Positions 55,767-64,000 of a DNA stretch of 64,000 nucleotides are shown in pieces (positions within the stretch are counted from its first letter, which is position 1; each line of letters opens with the position of its first letter). The notes under the pieces are model-generated. The model made no database searches, was not told the origin of the DNA, and was given only the letters and a program-made list of their open reading frames with translations. The stretch is from contig NZ_ML660166.1 in assembly GCF_007004725.1 (NCBI RefSeq), forward strand, positions 124,001 to 188,000. Reading direction: 5' to 3'. This stretch comes from Aliikangiella coralliicola. GTDB lineage: Bacteria; Pseudomonadota; Gammaproteobacteria; Enterobacterales; Kangiellaceae. The position numbers and the translations under genes are program-made.

Positions 55767-57338
55767 TTAGTGCTCCCTCGTCTGGTTAAAGCGAATATCC
55801 GGCCAACGCTCTTCAGTTAAATTGAGATTTACCCGTGTTGGGGCCAAATAAGTAAGATTATCGCCGCCGTCAAGTGCCAGGTTAACGCCCGCTTTATTCT
55901 TAAACTCTTCCAACATTTTTTCATCATCACATTCAACCCAGCGGGCCGTATTAACTGATACAGATTCAAAAATACAATTGACCTTATATTCGTCCTTTAA
56001 CCGATGAGCAACCACATCAAACTGAAGGATACCCACCGCCCCTAAAATTAATTCATTGGAGTTAAAAGGTCGGAACACCTGCGTTGCCCCCTCTTCTGAC
56101 AACTGGATCAGCCCTTTGAGTAATGCCTTATTCTTTAACGGATCTTTTAAACGCACACTACGGAATAACTCAGGCGCAAAATTAGGAATTCCGGAAAATT
56201 TAAAAACTTCACCAGAAGTAAAGGTATCGCCAATTTGAATTGTGCCATGGTTGTGTAAACCAATAATGTCACCGGCATACGCATTTTCCAGGTTAGAACG
56301 GTCACCGGCGAGAAATGTTACCGCGTTCGCTACCTGAACATCTCTGTTAAGGCGCACATGCTTCATTTTCATTCCTTTCTGATAGTTACCCGAGCAAATG
56401 CGCATAAACGCGATTCTATCGCGATGTTGTGGGTCCATGTTGGCCTGGATCTTAAAAATAAAGCCGCTAAATTTATCTTCCGATGATTTGACTTCACGCA
56501 CATCAGTCATTCGACTCAAGGGAGCTGGCGCCCATTCAACAAAGTGATTCAACATTTGAGTGACGCCAAAATTACCGAGTGCAGTACCGTAAAACACCGG
56601 TGTTAATTCACCTTTCAAAAAGGCTTCCAGTTCAAACTCATGACTTGCACCGAGCACTAACTCTAATTCATCTCGAAGGTCCTGAGCTAAAGATCCAATC
56701 CGTTCATCGAGTTCAGGATTGTCTAACCCATCGAGAATATCCTCATCCTGAATAATATGGCCCTGCCCGGTTTTATAAAAATAAACTTTATCTTCAAGAA
56801 TATGATAAACGCCCTTAAATTGTTTCCCCATACCAATCGGCCAGGTGACCGGGGCACATTTGATATTCAGCACCTCTTCCACTTCATCCATGAGTTCAAT
56901 CGGATCTTTAATATCTCGATCGAGCTTATTCATGAAGGTGACAATTGGGGTGTCTCTTAGCCGACAAACTTCCATCAATTTAATGGTTCTTTCTTCGACA
57001 CCTTTACTGCTGTCGATAACCATTAACGCAGAGTCAACCGCCGTCAGGGTGCGATAGGTGTCTTCGGAGAAGTCTTCATGGCCAGGTGTATCGAGTAAAT
57101 TAACCACACGGCCATTGTAAGGAAATTGCATCACCGAAGTGGTCACAGAAATTCCCCGTTGCTTTTCCATTTCCATCCAGTCAGAAGTGGCGTGTTTACC
57201 TGACTTTTTACCTTTTACCGTACCGGCTTCTTGAATTTTTTGGCCGAGCAAAAGTAACTTTTCGGTAATCGTCGTTTTACCGGCATCCGGGTGAGAAATA
57301 ATGGCAAAGGTGCGTCTTAATTCAGATTCTGCGCTCAC
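55767..57338 (-). CDS. prfC: Peptide chain release factor RF3
   Basis: 523 residues. GTPase motifs: [20 protein letters not shown] (about 15-34, G1), [20 protein letters not shown] (G3), [12 protein letters not shown] (G4, NKxD). The RF3-specific insert [21 protein letters not shown] and [14 protein letters not shown]-type middle are present. It recycles RF1/RF2 after peptide release. The start is GTG with AGGA seven bases upstream. It is about 6 residues shorter than E. coli PrfC. Confidence 0.97.
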   Translation of the reverse strand: MSAESELRRTFAIISHPDAGKTTITEKLLLLGQKIQEAGTVKGKKSGKHATSDWMEMEKQRGISVTTSVMQFPYNGRVVNLLDTPGHEDFSEDTYRTLTAVDSALMVIDSSKGVEERTIKLMEVCRLRDTPIVTFMNKLDRDIKDPIELMDEVEEVLNIKCAPVTWPIGMGKQFKGVYHILEDKVYFYKTGQGHIIQDEDILDGLDNPELDERIGSLAQDLRDELELVLGASHEFELEAFLKGELTPVFYGTALGNFGVTQMLNHFVEWAPAPLSRMTDVREVKSSEDKFSGFIFKIQANMDPQHRDRIAFMRICSGNYQKGMKMKHVRLNRDVQVANAVTFLAGDRSNLENAYAGDIIGLHNHGTIQIGDTFTSGEVFKFSGIPNFAPELFRSVRLKDPLKNKALLKGLIQLSEEGATQVFRPFNSNELILGAVGILQFDVVAHRLKDEYKVNCIFESVSVNTARWVECDDEKMLEEFKNKAGVNLALDGGDNLTYLAPTRVNLNLTEERWPDIRFNQTREH

Positions 57339-57678
57339 TGGTAATTCCTGTCGCTGGGTTCAATCATATCGATTGTTACTTGCCGATTCACACCACTCAA
57401 TAGCCTGGCCAGGTACCGATATGTGAACCGTCAATCTAAAACAAAGGCGCGATTATCCTAGATTAGCGGTTATTTTGCCAGTGTCAAAACAATTCAGCGC
57501 TGAACCAGCCAATTTTTCGCATATAAAACAACAGGTTGCCTCAACTGGGAAAAAGTGGGGTGTTTTAGATTGACCCAATTTGCCCGCAAAACCAGTTTGG
57601 AAGAAAACGGAACAAACCTATAGTCGGCTTTCTGAAATTTGATTTTCAATTTTTTAATCCGCCAACTAAAAGGACACA
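57339..57678. other. Divergent region between prfC and a secreted-protein gene
   Basis: 340 bp. AT-rich, with no hairpin or promoter pair that I can support. The strong AAAAGGA ribosome site of the rightward gene is at its right end. Confidence 0.35.
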
Positions 57679-58221
57679 ATGATGAAAAAACGACTTATCT
57701 CAATTGCACTGGGTACGGCTTTACTTTCAACCGCAGCGCAAGCGGTTCCCTGGTGCCATCGTGGCACGATTTTACAAATAGCCGATGTCACCTGGAACCA
57801 AAGTCAAATTTTGGCAAATTTTACCGGCACGGTTCCTGGTGGCGTTTATGATCCAGAGCGCTATGTCACTTTTACTGCGACACATAATTATGCGAATACA
57901 TTTGCCGGTGGCGGTGGCGGTTTCGGTGGTTACAGCGTACCAGGCTCAGGACAGGTCAGGGTCAAACCTTACGCGCCTTACACCTACACCAATATGGTTG
58001 GCCCTGGATATTACTTTACTAGCCAGGGAGTCAAATTTAAGCTAGAAAAATGTTACACCATTCCACCGATGGTCAGCGTCCTGGATTTTGAAAAATTGGC
58101 AGATCCTGAAGGTCCGGAAATTGGCGTTAAGCCTTTCGAGGGGTTAGAGAATATGGAAAGATATCGAGTCAAAGCCACAGACGACTCAAATAGCGGCAAT
58201 GGTGGAGAAACCAGAAAATAA
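57679..58221 (+). CDS. Small secreted protein, unknown family
   Basis: 180 residues. A clear signal peptide (MMKKRLISIALGTALLSTAA, cleavage near AQA) is followed by a first mature segment with a cysteine (VPWCHRG), a short Gly-rich stretch (FAGGGGGFGGYSVPG), and a second cysteine (KLEKCYTIPP), which could form a disulfide. The tail is acidic and polar. AAAGGA upstream fits either of the doubled ATG codons. A strong terminator follows, so it is a single-gene transcript. No known domain. Confidence 0.7.
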   Translation: MMKKRLISIALGTALLSTAAQAVPWCHRGTILQIADVTWNQSQILANFTGTVPGGVYDPERYVTFTATHNYANTFAGGGGGFGGYSVPGSGQVRVKPYAPYTYTNMVGPGYYFTSQGVKFKLEKCYTIPPMVSVLDFEKLADPEGPEIGVKPFEGLENMERYRVKATDDSNSGNGGETRK

Positions 58222-58238
58222 TTCATCGAAAAGCTAGG

Positions 58239-58279
58239 GCGGTTGCAGCCAACCATTTTGTTGAGCGCAACCGCTTTTT
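58239..58279 (+). terminator. Intrinsic terminator after the small secreted protein
   Basis: GCGGTTGC (58239-58246), 20-nt loop, GCAACCGC (58267-58274), five Ts. The stem is perfect and it lies 17 bp past the stop. Confidence 0.85.
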
Positions 58280-58457
58280 AAACACTCAGCATTAACTGTC
58301 ATCAAGCATTGAATTATCTCAAAAAGTTGAACTTAAACCTGGAATAATTTAAATAACCAGCACATCACCTACGCTCCCCGCCCGCCATTGCAGTTGAAAT
58401 ACACCAGTGAAATGCGTAATGTAAGACGCCTTCACGTTAGGTCCAAATGAATTATTC

Positions 58458-60626
58458 ATGACGTTTATTTCAAAAACCATACCTTATCTAGTTTTAATTA
58501 TTGGTGCTTTTTTTGCGTTCCCGCCCGTGAGTGCAGCTCAAATAGATACTGCCGCCTGTCTTAAAAGCCAACAAGAACCGATTGAGCAAATCAAAATCTG
58601 CAACCTGCTTTTAGAAAATATTGCCAATAAAAAAGTGCCTTCCAACGCGACTCAATCAGAAGCATTCAACACGACAACGCCTAACTCCAGGGAAGTTAAT
58701 TCGCAACTCGCAGATATTCATTTAAAATTAATGGACCTATACACAAGGCAGGGTAACTTCACTCAAGCGAGTGAAATAGAAAAATATATAGATGTCGCGT
58801 TTCTTGATTTTCTACACGCGGAACAAAAACTAAAATTCCTACGGCGAAAAGGCATTCTACTTTATCGACAAGGCTCGCTACCCAAAGCACTGCACGTATT
58901 TCAACAAGCTGTCAATTTAGCCCGCAACAACGGCAATGAAATATTGTTAGCTAAAGCGTTATCTGATCTGGGCACTGCTCACCTGGCAATGACTCAATAC
59001 CCATTAGCTCTTCAAGCCTACCGCGACAGCCTCGAACTGAAAGAGAAATTTGCCTCTCCGAAAAGCATCGCTGTGACTTTAAACAATCTTGGTTCCGTTT
59101 TTCGCAAGTTAGATGCCTGGGATCAGGCCGAACATTATTACACTCGCGCAATCGCAATTTATCATCAAATAAGCGACAAAAACAGTGAAGCTCATACACG
59201 AGAGAACCTTGGGCTAATAAAGATCAATCAAAAGGAAATTGATAAAGCAATTCAACTATACCAGGAATCTTTAGCTCACTTTAAACAGGTGAATAATCAA
59301 CACGCAAGTTTACGCTTGATGATTTTACTCGGTAACGCCGCATTAATAAAAAAAGACTTAGTAAGCGCCGAAAAATATCTCACTGAGGCTGAACTGATTG
59401 AACTTAAACTGGGTACTTCTGATCAGTCGACAGCGCTAAAATTAAACTTGGGGAAACTACTCAGTCAAAAAGGATCTTTTCAGCAAGCTGAAGCCATGCT
59501 GTTAACTGGGCTAACCTTCGCCCAAAATCAAAACGATAAGAGTAACGAGCTAAAAATATTGCAGGCGCTAGTCGATAGTTCGACACAATATGAGCAATGG
59601 GAAAAGGCATTAGGTTATCAGCGCAAGTTTACACTTTCCAAACTGTCATCCTTTCAAGAAAACTTTGATAGTTTACTGGCAAGAACTCGTGCCGAATTTG
59701 AATATGACCAACAACAAAAAGAAATTAAGTTACTCAACAAAGAAAACCAGATCAATCAGCTCGAACTGACCAACCAGAAAAGTCGCACGGCGCTTCTCTC
59801 CCTGTCACTAGCAATATTAATTATCGTAACCGGACTTTTTATTTTCTGGCAAAGACATAAGCGCCAAAAATTAAAGGACGAGTTAGAAAAAGAAATTGCC
59901 TGGCATCGCAATCAATTTGTGAAGCTTGGTGTGTCACACAACTCGCTAACAACCGCATTTGGACAACTAAAACAAGCTATTTTGATCATCAACAATAAAC
60001 AAAAGGTCGTGTTTACAAATGATGCCGCTGCAGAATTATTCAAAGTTCCGCTGGAAAAATTTAACGAGATAACCCTGTCTAGTTTGATTACCGATGAAAA
60101 CGAAGAGTTCTGGAAAGAGTGGAATAGTGAAACAGAACTTAACCATCGAATTTTCAGAGAGGTGAAATTTTCTCTCAACAACGCCCCTTATGAATTTGAA
60201 ATGTGTGTCACCTCGGTTAATCGAGAAGAGCCTGTCACCATATTGATAATTTCAGATTCGGTAAGTGATTCAGAGATGATACCGATAACCGCGCTCATTC
60301 CTGCCGCCGGATTTCACCAACAGTTGGTCGACCTCATGCTATCCAGTGTCGAAGCCTGGGAAATTTCTACCCGCTCAACCCGAATTGAGTTAGCGGAGAA
60401 AAGCGGCATATGGCGAGTTTCAATCGACGATGGTCGTCTAAGGACCCGTTCGATGGACAGGTATATGTCGTTAAAATTATTACCCAAAAAGCCCCGCTGG
60501 CGCGAAGTTCTCCGCACCGCTCACTTTGTTCTCGCGGAATGTGAGTTAGAAAGTGGCACAAAACAGTCCCTCACCAAAAAACTTAACCTGGTTTCACAAC
60601 ATATTCGCGCCGAGGCACTTATTTAA
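58458..60626 (+). CDS. TPR membrane protein with PAS-like and unfamiliar C-terminal module
   Basis: 722 residues. A signal peptide (about 1-27) leads to a periplasmic array of TPR repeats (about 60-400; for example ALHVFQQAVNLARNNGNEIL, ALQAYRDSLELKEKFASPKS). A coiled coil (about 405-440) and a TM helix (about 444-463, LLSLSLAILIIVTGLFIFW) follow. The cytoplasmic part has a coiled coil, a PAS-like domain (about 500-600, with AILIINNKQKVVFTNDAAAE) and a C-terminal module (about 615-722) containing RIELAEKSGIWRVSIDDGRL and KPRWREVLRTAHFVLAECEL. No kinase, GGDEF or HTH motif was recognised. It looks like a sensor whose output module is unknown to me. Confidence 0.75.
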   Translation: MTFISKTIPYLVLIIGAFFAFPPVSAAQIDTAACLKSQQEPIEQIKICNLLLENIANKKVPSNATQSEAFNTTTPNSREVNSQLADIHLKLMDLYTRQGNFTQASEIEKYIDVAFLDFLHAEQKLKFLRRKGILLYRQGSLPKALHVFQQAVNLARNNGNEILLAKALSDLGTAHLAMTQYPLALQAYRDSLELKEKFASPKSIAVTLNNLGSVFRKLDAWDQAEHYYTRAIAIYHQISDKNSEAHTRENLGLIKINQKEIDKAIQLYQESLAHFKQVNNQHASLRLMILLGNAALIKKDLVSAEKYLTEAELIELKLGTSDQSTALKLNLGKLLSQKGSFQQAEAMLLTGLTFAQNQNDKSNELKILQALVDSSTQYEQWEKALGYQRKFTLSKLSSFQENFDSLLARTRAEFEYDQQQKEIKLLNKENQINQLELTNQKSRTALLSLSLAILIIVTGLFIFWQRHKRQKLKDELEKEIAWHRNQFVKLGVSHNSLTTAFGQLKQAILIINNKQKVVFTNDAAAELFKVPLEKFNEITLSSLITDENEEFWKEWNSETELNHRIFREVKFSLNNAPYEFEMCVTSVNREEPVTILIISDSVSDSEMIPITALIPAAGFHQQLVDLMLSSVEAWEISTRSTRIELAEKSGIWRVSIDDGRLRTRSMDRYMSLKLLPKKPRWREVLRTAHFVLAECELESGTKQSLTKKLNLVSQHIRAEALI

Positions 60627-60659
60627 TATCCATTTAATGTCCGCTCAGAACAAAATTGC

Positions 60660-60750
60660 CAGAACAGCTCTATTAGAAAAGAGTTGTTAAAAAAGGTCTG
60701 TTAAAACAGTCCGTTAGAACAAATATTCTAGAACAGTTCTGGCAGAGTTT
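60660..60750. repeat. Degenerate repeats in the spacer after the TPR gene
   Basis: Four phased, imperfect words of about 14 bp follow each other (TGTTAAAAAAGGTC, TGTTAAAACAGTCC, GTTAGAACAAATAT, TCTAGAACAGTTCT). GCCAGAAC and GTTCTGGC form an outer inverted repeat around them. No gene is in the 180-bp spacer. Confidence 0.35.
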
Positions 60751-60806
60751 CGTCTTGAGTTCAGTATTCAAAGGCCCTGCTAAAGGAGCCTTAAACTGAT
60801 TCATCA

Positions 60807-61373
60807 TTACTCTTTACTAAACTCCTTACTAACCGCTTCTCGTCGCACAACGTCAGGCATTGCGCACATTCCGCAAGAAAACTCGACTCCCTGGCTAATT
60901 GAATACAACACATGGTGATTGAGCTCGCTATTTTTGATGCTCGCCGGTGCATAAAATATTGGCCTCACGGTTTCATGGTCTCCAATGGTGCGAACCTCCA
61001 ATTCAGCCTCGCTGAAAGATCGACAGATATTCAGTGCCGTTCTCCTGCTAATACCATAGTCGTCGTCATCGAACTGACCACAGCTTCTCAGTTGGGAGCA
61101 CACCGCATTATCTTCACCCTTAAAATTCTTTAGTAACGCAGCGTTCAGCTTAAAATAACCAAGAATAGTAATCTCTCCGCCACCACACCAGTCGCTTTCC
61201 ATTGCCTCTTCATGGGCAATAGCGACACTCGGAAATATGATGAGCGTTATCATCAACGTCAACACCCGCTTGAATCTAACGAATATCTCAAAGCAGTTCG
61301 AATTTATGGTCTGCTTGTCAGCTCGATTTTTCTGACAGACCTTACTATTACGATCATTTTCATAGTGAATCAT
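60807..61373 (-). CDS. Membrane-anchored or secreted cysteine-rich protein, unknown
   Basis: 188 residues. A basic N-terminal stretch of about 36 residues precedes a hydrophobic export segment (VLTLMITLIIFPSVAIA), then a globular domain with seven or more cysteines (DWCGGGEITILGYF, VCSQLRSCGQ, NICRSF, FSCGMCAMPD). The CxxC near the end could bind metal or form disulfides. The first ATG has AAGGTGAC upstream, so the extended N-terminus may be real. A start at the GTG before the hydrophobic segment is the alternative. No family recognised. Confidence 0.55.
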   Translation of the reverse strand: MIHYENDRNSKVCQKNRADKQTINSNCFEIFVRFKRVLTLMITLIIFPSVAIAHEEAMESDWCGGGEITILGYFKLNAALLKNFKGEDNAVCSQLRSCGQFDDDDYGISRRTALNICRSFSEAELEVRTIGDHETVRPIFYAPASIKNSELNHHVLYSISQGVEFSCGMCAMPDVVRREAVSKEFSKE

Positions 61374-61534
61374 CTTTTGTCACCTTCTACCGTTACAATC
61401 TTATATTGCTTCATCATCATTAAAACTTGCACCGATTATCCCTCGATCTTCAAATCCAGAGCAGAATTAACAATGACGAAACTACCAGTAATAACAAAAT
61501 CAAGCATAACTTGAGCCCCCGTCAAAGTTAATTG

Positions 61535-61560
61535 TTTTACCGGGTAAAAACCGGGTAAAA
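61535..61560. promoter_or_regulatory. Tandem palindrome, candidate operator
   Basis: ACCGGGTAAAA occurs twice in exact tandem (61539-61549, 61550-61560). With the preceding TTTT the first copy forms a palindrome (TTTTACC G GGTAAAA). It lies about 85 bp before the P-loop kinase gene. The 11-bp period suggests a protein-binding site. Confidence 0.4.
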
Positions 61561-61643
61561 TTTACCAACCCCAGTAAAGGCAGTGGCTCGCAGTGATTTA
61601 GCGCTGCGACTAAAAACACCTGTGCGACTAATAGAAAAGTAGA

Positions 61644-62543
61644 TTGAAACCTCAACAACTCGATATCTCAAAATTTTGCCAGGCACATCATATTGCGCCG
61701 GAACCTTTTATCACAAACTATAAAAATACCTATGCGCCTTTACTAAATAGCATTGTTGAGCGCTATTTTTCACTTGGAAAAAAGCCGATGTTTATCGGGC
61801 TCAATGGTGCCCAGGGCTCGGGTAAATCAACGCTCGCCTCACTAATGTGCGAAATTTTAACCAAGCAATTCTCTTTGAATACGGTTCAACTATCTATCGA
61901 TGATCTTTACAAAACACGACTCAATCGACAACAAATGGCAAAAAGCACTCATCCGCTATTTGCCACCCGCGGCGTTCCCGGTACTCACGATATTAATCTC
62001 GGATTGAGTCTTTTTAATTTATTGGCAGATCAATCTTGTCGAGAAGTTTTGCTCCCTCGATTTGACAAAGCCAGCGATGAACAACTACCAGAACAACAAT
62101 GGGGAAAACTAACCGCCCTACCCGATATTGTTATTTTTGAAGGCTGGTGTGTTGGAACTATCGCCCAGAAGGAAAGCCAACTTGCCACTGCAATAAACTC
62201 ACTGGAAGCAAAGCAAGACGGGCAAATGGTTTGGCGAAAAAGGGTTAATCAGGAACTTAAACAAAGCTACCGTCAACTCTTCAGTTACATCGACTTTTTA
62301 ATTTTTCTAAAAGCCCCTGATTACTCCTGTGTATTCCAATGGCGTCAGGAGCAGGAACAAAAACTCATCAAGAAGTTAAAACAAACCAACAAAAACCTTT
62401 CACGAACTATGAACGATGAGCAATTAAAAAATTTTATGATGTACTTTGAGCGGTTAACTCGCCACAATTTAGAAACTATGCCGAGTTACGCAGACATTAC
62501 CATCGAGTTAAACGAAGATCGCACGCCCAAATTAGCCTTGTAA
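61644..62543 (+). CDS. P-loop kinase, D-glycerate 3-kinase-like
   Basis: 299 residues. A P-loop with sequence IGLNGAQGSGKSTLASLMCE (about 53-72) is followed by LSIDDLYKTRLNRQQMAKST (about 83-102), which supplies the Walker-B/base residues, then LPRFDKASDEQLP and IVIFEGWCVGT (about 173). The pattern is that of plant-type GLYK / yeast Tda10 and related bacterial phosphoribulokinase/uridine-kinase-like proteins. The start is TTG at 61644 with a weak upstream site. Substrate is inferred from family resemblance. It stands alone, with an apparent operator upstream. Confidence 0.75.
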   Translation: MKPQQLDISKFCQAHHIAPEPFITNYKNTYAPLLNSIVERYFSLGKKPMFIGLNGAQGSGKSTLASLMCEILTKQFSLNTVQLSIDDLYKTRLNRQQMAKSTHPLFATRGVPGTHDINLGLSLFNLLADQSCREVLLPRFDKASDEQLPEQQWGKLTALPDIVIFEGWCVGTIAQKESQLATAINSLEAKQDGQMVWRKRVNQELKQSYRQLFSYIDFLIFLKAPDYSCVFQWRQEQEQKLIKKLKQTNKNLSRTMNDEQLKNFMMYFERLTRHNLETMPSYADITIELNEDRTPKLAL

Positions 62544-62591
62544 ACATCAACAGTTATCAAACTTGGTTTAATGCAACTTTTTGAAGCAAGG

Positions 62592-63185
62592 TTACTCCAC
62601 TATTTTTTCAAAGTGAATTGATGTATTCGGTGGTAAACCGAGACTAAGACGTACCGCTTTGATGCGGTAGCCAGCGACTTCTTTAGTGTAAGCTTGATTC
62701 AATTTTTCTACCGCGTAAGAAAGTACCGCATTTCCGCCGGTTTCTTGTAATATTGACGTTTGTTCAGTTTCAGAAACTTCTTTTACGCGCCTGAGTCTCA
62801 AAGTTACGGAAGGGATCAGTTCAACACCAATATAAAGATCAGTGACCACATACCCCAACTTTTCCAATGTTTTTACATTAGCGTCAATACTATTAACAAA
62901 ATCTGAAAACACTTGTTCGGTATAACCTTCAAAGGCCTTGTATTGCTCATTAGCATCGCCCGCAAGATTAGTGGTAATGTCACCAACTTTTTTAGAAGCA
63001 TCCGCCGTTGCTGAACTGATTTGTTGCCAAAGTGAATCAGACTTATTTTCTTCTTGTTGTTTTTCCTGATTTTCTTGTTCTGGAGTTGCTTGTTCAGAGC
63101 TTCCTTGTTGAGGTACTTTTTCGGCGCCAGCAAGATTCGATGAACATAAAATACATAGTAAAATAATAGAAAAACGTGTTATCAA
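62592..63185 (-). CDS. Exported polar protein, unknown
   Basis: 197 residues. A signal peptide (MITRFSIILLCILCSSNLAG) precedes a Gln/Glu-rich low-complexity linker (about 25-50), a helical section (TADASKKVGDITTNLAGDAN) and a globular C-terminal half (VVTDLYIGVELIPSVTLRLR). The start is TTG with AAGGAG eight bases upstream, a good pairing. No domain recognised. It is 67 bp downstream of the TPR gene and on the same strand, so may be its partner. Confidence 0.65.
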   Translation of the reverse strand: MITRFSIILLCILCSSNLAGAEKVPQQGSSEQATPEQENQEKQQEENKSDSLWQQISSATADASKKVGDITTNLAGDANEQYKAFEGYTEQVFSDFVNSIDANVKTLEKLGYVVTDLYIGVELIPSVTLRLRRVKEVSETEQTSILQETGGNAVLSYAVEKLNQAYTKEVAGYRIKAVRLSLGLPPNTSIHFEKIVE

Positions 63186-63252
63186 AAAAAGCTCCTTATT
63201 CCTTAATTTTCGTGTTAAATCTTCAAAACTATTTAATTAACCTGAGTGCAAG

Positions 63253-64000
63253 TTACTTATTCATTTGTTTTAGTTTTTGGTAAAAGCGCTTCGCTTTTTC
63301 ATTCCCCAAGTCGGCTGATTTTTGTGCATCTTTCATGGCAGCATCAAAATCATGTTGGTGATAGTAAGTTCCTGCACGTTCCAGATATGCTCTACTGTCA
63401 AAAGGCTTCAGCGCAATATATTGCTCCCAGTACTCAATAATTTTATTAAATTCTCTTTTCTTAAACAATATATCGTCCATTAACAAATAATAACGGATTT
63501 CCTCTGGATTCAATTTAATCGCTTTTTTTAAGTCCCTGATCGCCATTTGTTTTTTATTTTGCGCCAATAAAAGTTTAGCCTTTCTAAAGTAAAGCCGACT
63601 ATCATTGGGTTCCTGGTTAATCGCCTGAATTAGCGTACTCATTTCATCTTTTATTTCCTGCTCATTTTTCGTAACAGCACCACGGACTTGAATTTGGGAA
63701 ACGAGCCAGTCATGGTATTTTTGTACCCTGTCATCATGTACCGCCAATTGACTAGCCTTTTCAATATCAAATACGGCTTTACCAAATCGGTTCAACTTAT
63801 GGTAAGTTTTGGAGCGCCAATAGTAATACTCGCCTTCATCTGAGTTCAACTCAATCGCTCGGCTAAAATCAACCAAAGCTTGCTCAAAGTTCTTCATGCG
63901 GTAAAAGTTTTTGCCTCGCTTGTAATAGACTCGCTCGTTATCGCCAAACTGAAGTGCCTCATCGTAAAGTGATTCAGCCATCTGATGGTTACCTTTTGAC
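63253..64000 (-). CDS. TPR-repeat protein (5' end beyond window)
   Basis: At least 248 residues of tandem TPR helices, with the first visible full motif MAESLYDEALQFGDNERVYY. Others include FEQALVDFSRAIELNSDEGE, MAIRDLKKAIKLNPEEIRYY and FDAAMKDAQKSADLGNEKAK. The frame stays open beyond the first ATG (63981), and the residues before it (KGNHQ) look like an earlier TPR helix, so the true start is probably outside the window. TPR proteins mediate protein-protein contacts; no partner is assigned. The exported protein gene follows. Confidence 0.75.
   Translation of the reverse strand, partial: SKGNHQMAESLYDEALQFGDNERVYYKRGKNFYRMKNFEQALVDFSRAIELNSDEGEYYYWRSKTYHKLNRFGKAVFDIEKASQLAVHDDRVQKYHDWLVSQIQVRGAVTKNEQEIKDEMSTLIQAINQEPNDSRLYFRKAKLLLAQNKKQMAIRDLKKAIKLNPEEIRYYLLMDDILFKKREFNKIIEYWEQYIALKPFDSRAYLERAGTYYHQHDFDAAMKDAQKSADLGNEKAKRFYQKLKQMNK

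Overview
The window is chromosomal DNA of a free-living, aerobic, AT-leaning gammaproteobacterium. The evidence is a complete System I cytochrome c maturation operon, lptF/lptG, holC, trmJ, yacG, ogt and E. coli-like xerD, dsbC and recJ. The gene style (TonB-dependent receptor, spondin-domain secreted proteins, RpfE-like protein beside recJ) suggests a marine heterotroph, perhaps near Kangiella or Aliikangiella. That placement is an inference from gene content, not a sequence match. Most of the window is ordinary housekeeping chromosome. No prophage, insertion sequence, CRISPR array or integrase island is visible.

Layout. 1-3.2 kb: small membrane/unknown genes, a periplasmic Kelch protein and a DUF418 membrane protein. 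3.6-6.4 kb: a large TonB-dependent receptor. 6.5-13.9 kb: ccmABCDEFGHI, read right to left with overlapping ends. 14-16.2 kb: yajL, a YbaK-type tRNA-editing protein and a small HAD protein. 16.4-22.1 kb: rpsT, then obgE-rpmA-rplU opposite ispB, then pckA. 22.1-27.5 kb: ppiC, yacG, recJ, an RpfE-like gene and a Tat-exported amidohydrolase. 27.4-31.5 kb: a methyltransferase, a NarL/LuxR response regulator and acs, with nested palindromes between acs and a divergent Mth938-like gene. 31.5-34.1 kb: ogt-xerD-dsbC. 34.2-37 kb: two unknown secreted proteins, a possible decayed gene and tRNA-Lys. 37-41.1 kb: a histidine kinase and OmpR-type regulator beside two spondin-domain secreted paralogues. 41.3-47 kb: iscS, trmJ, a candidate small RNA, an unknown gene and lptG/lptF. 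47.3-52.3 kb: pepA-holC-valS, followed by a 95-bp tandem repeat. 52.7-57.4 kb: a GspE/PilB-type ATPase, a TatD-family nuclease and prfC. 57.6-64 kb: accessory exported proteins, a TPR/PAS-like membrane signalling protein, a P-loop kinase and a TPR protein cut by the window edge.

How genes work together. The ccm operon forms one heme-delivery and ligation pathway. DsbC and CcmG are both periplasmic thiol-handling proteins. acs, pckA and the regulator beside acs point to growth on acetate and gluconeogenic carbon. The items most worth a second look are the structured, terminator-ended + strand segment near 43.8-43.98 kb, the nested palindromes upstream of acs, the TPR-TM-PAS-like protein with an unfamiliar C-terminal module, the spondin pair beside a two-component system, and the reduced isc locus (trmJ-iscS without iscR or iscU).
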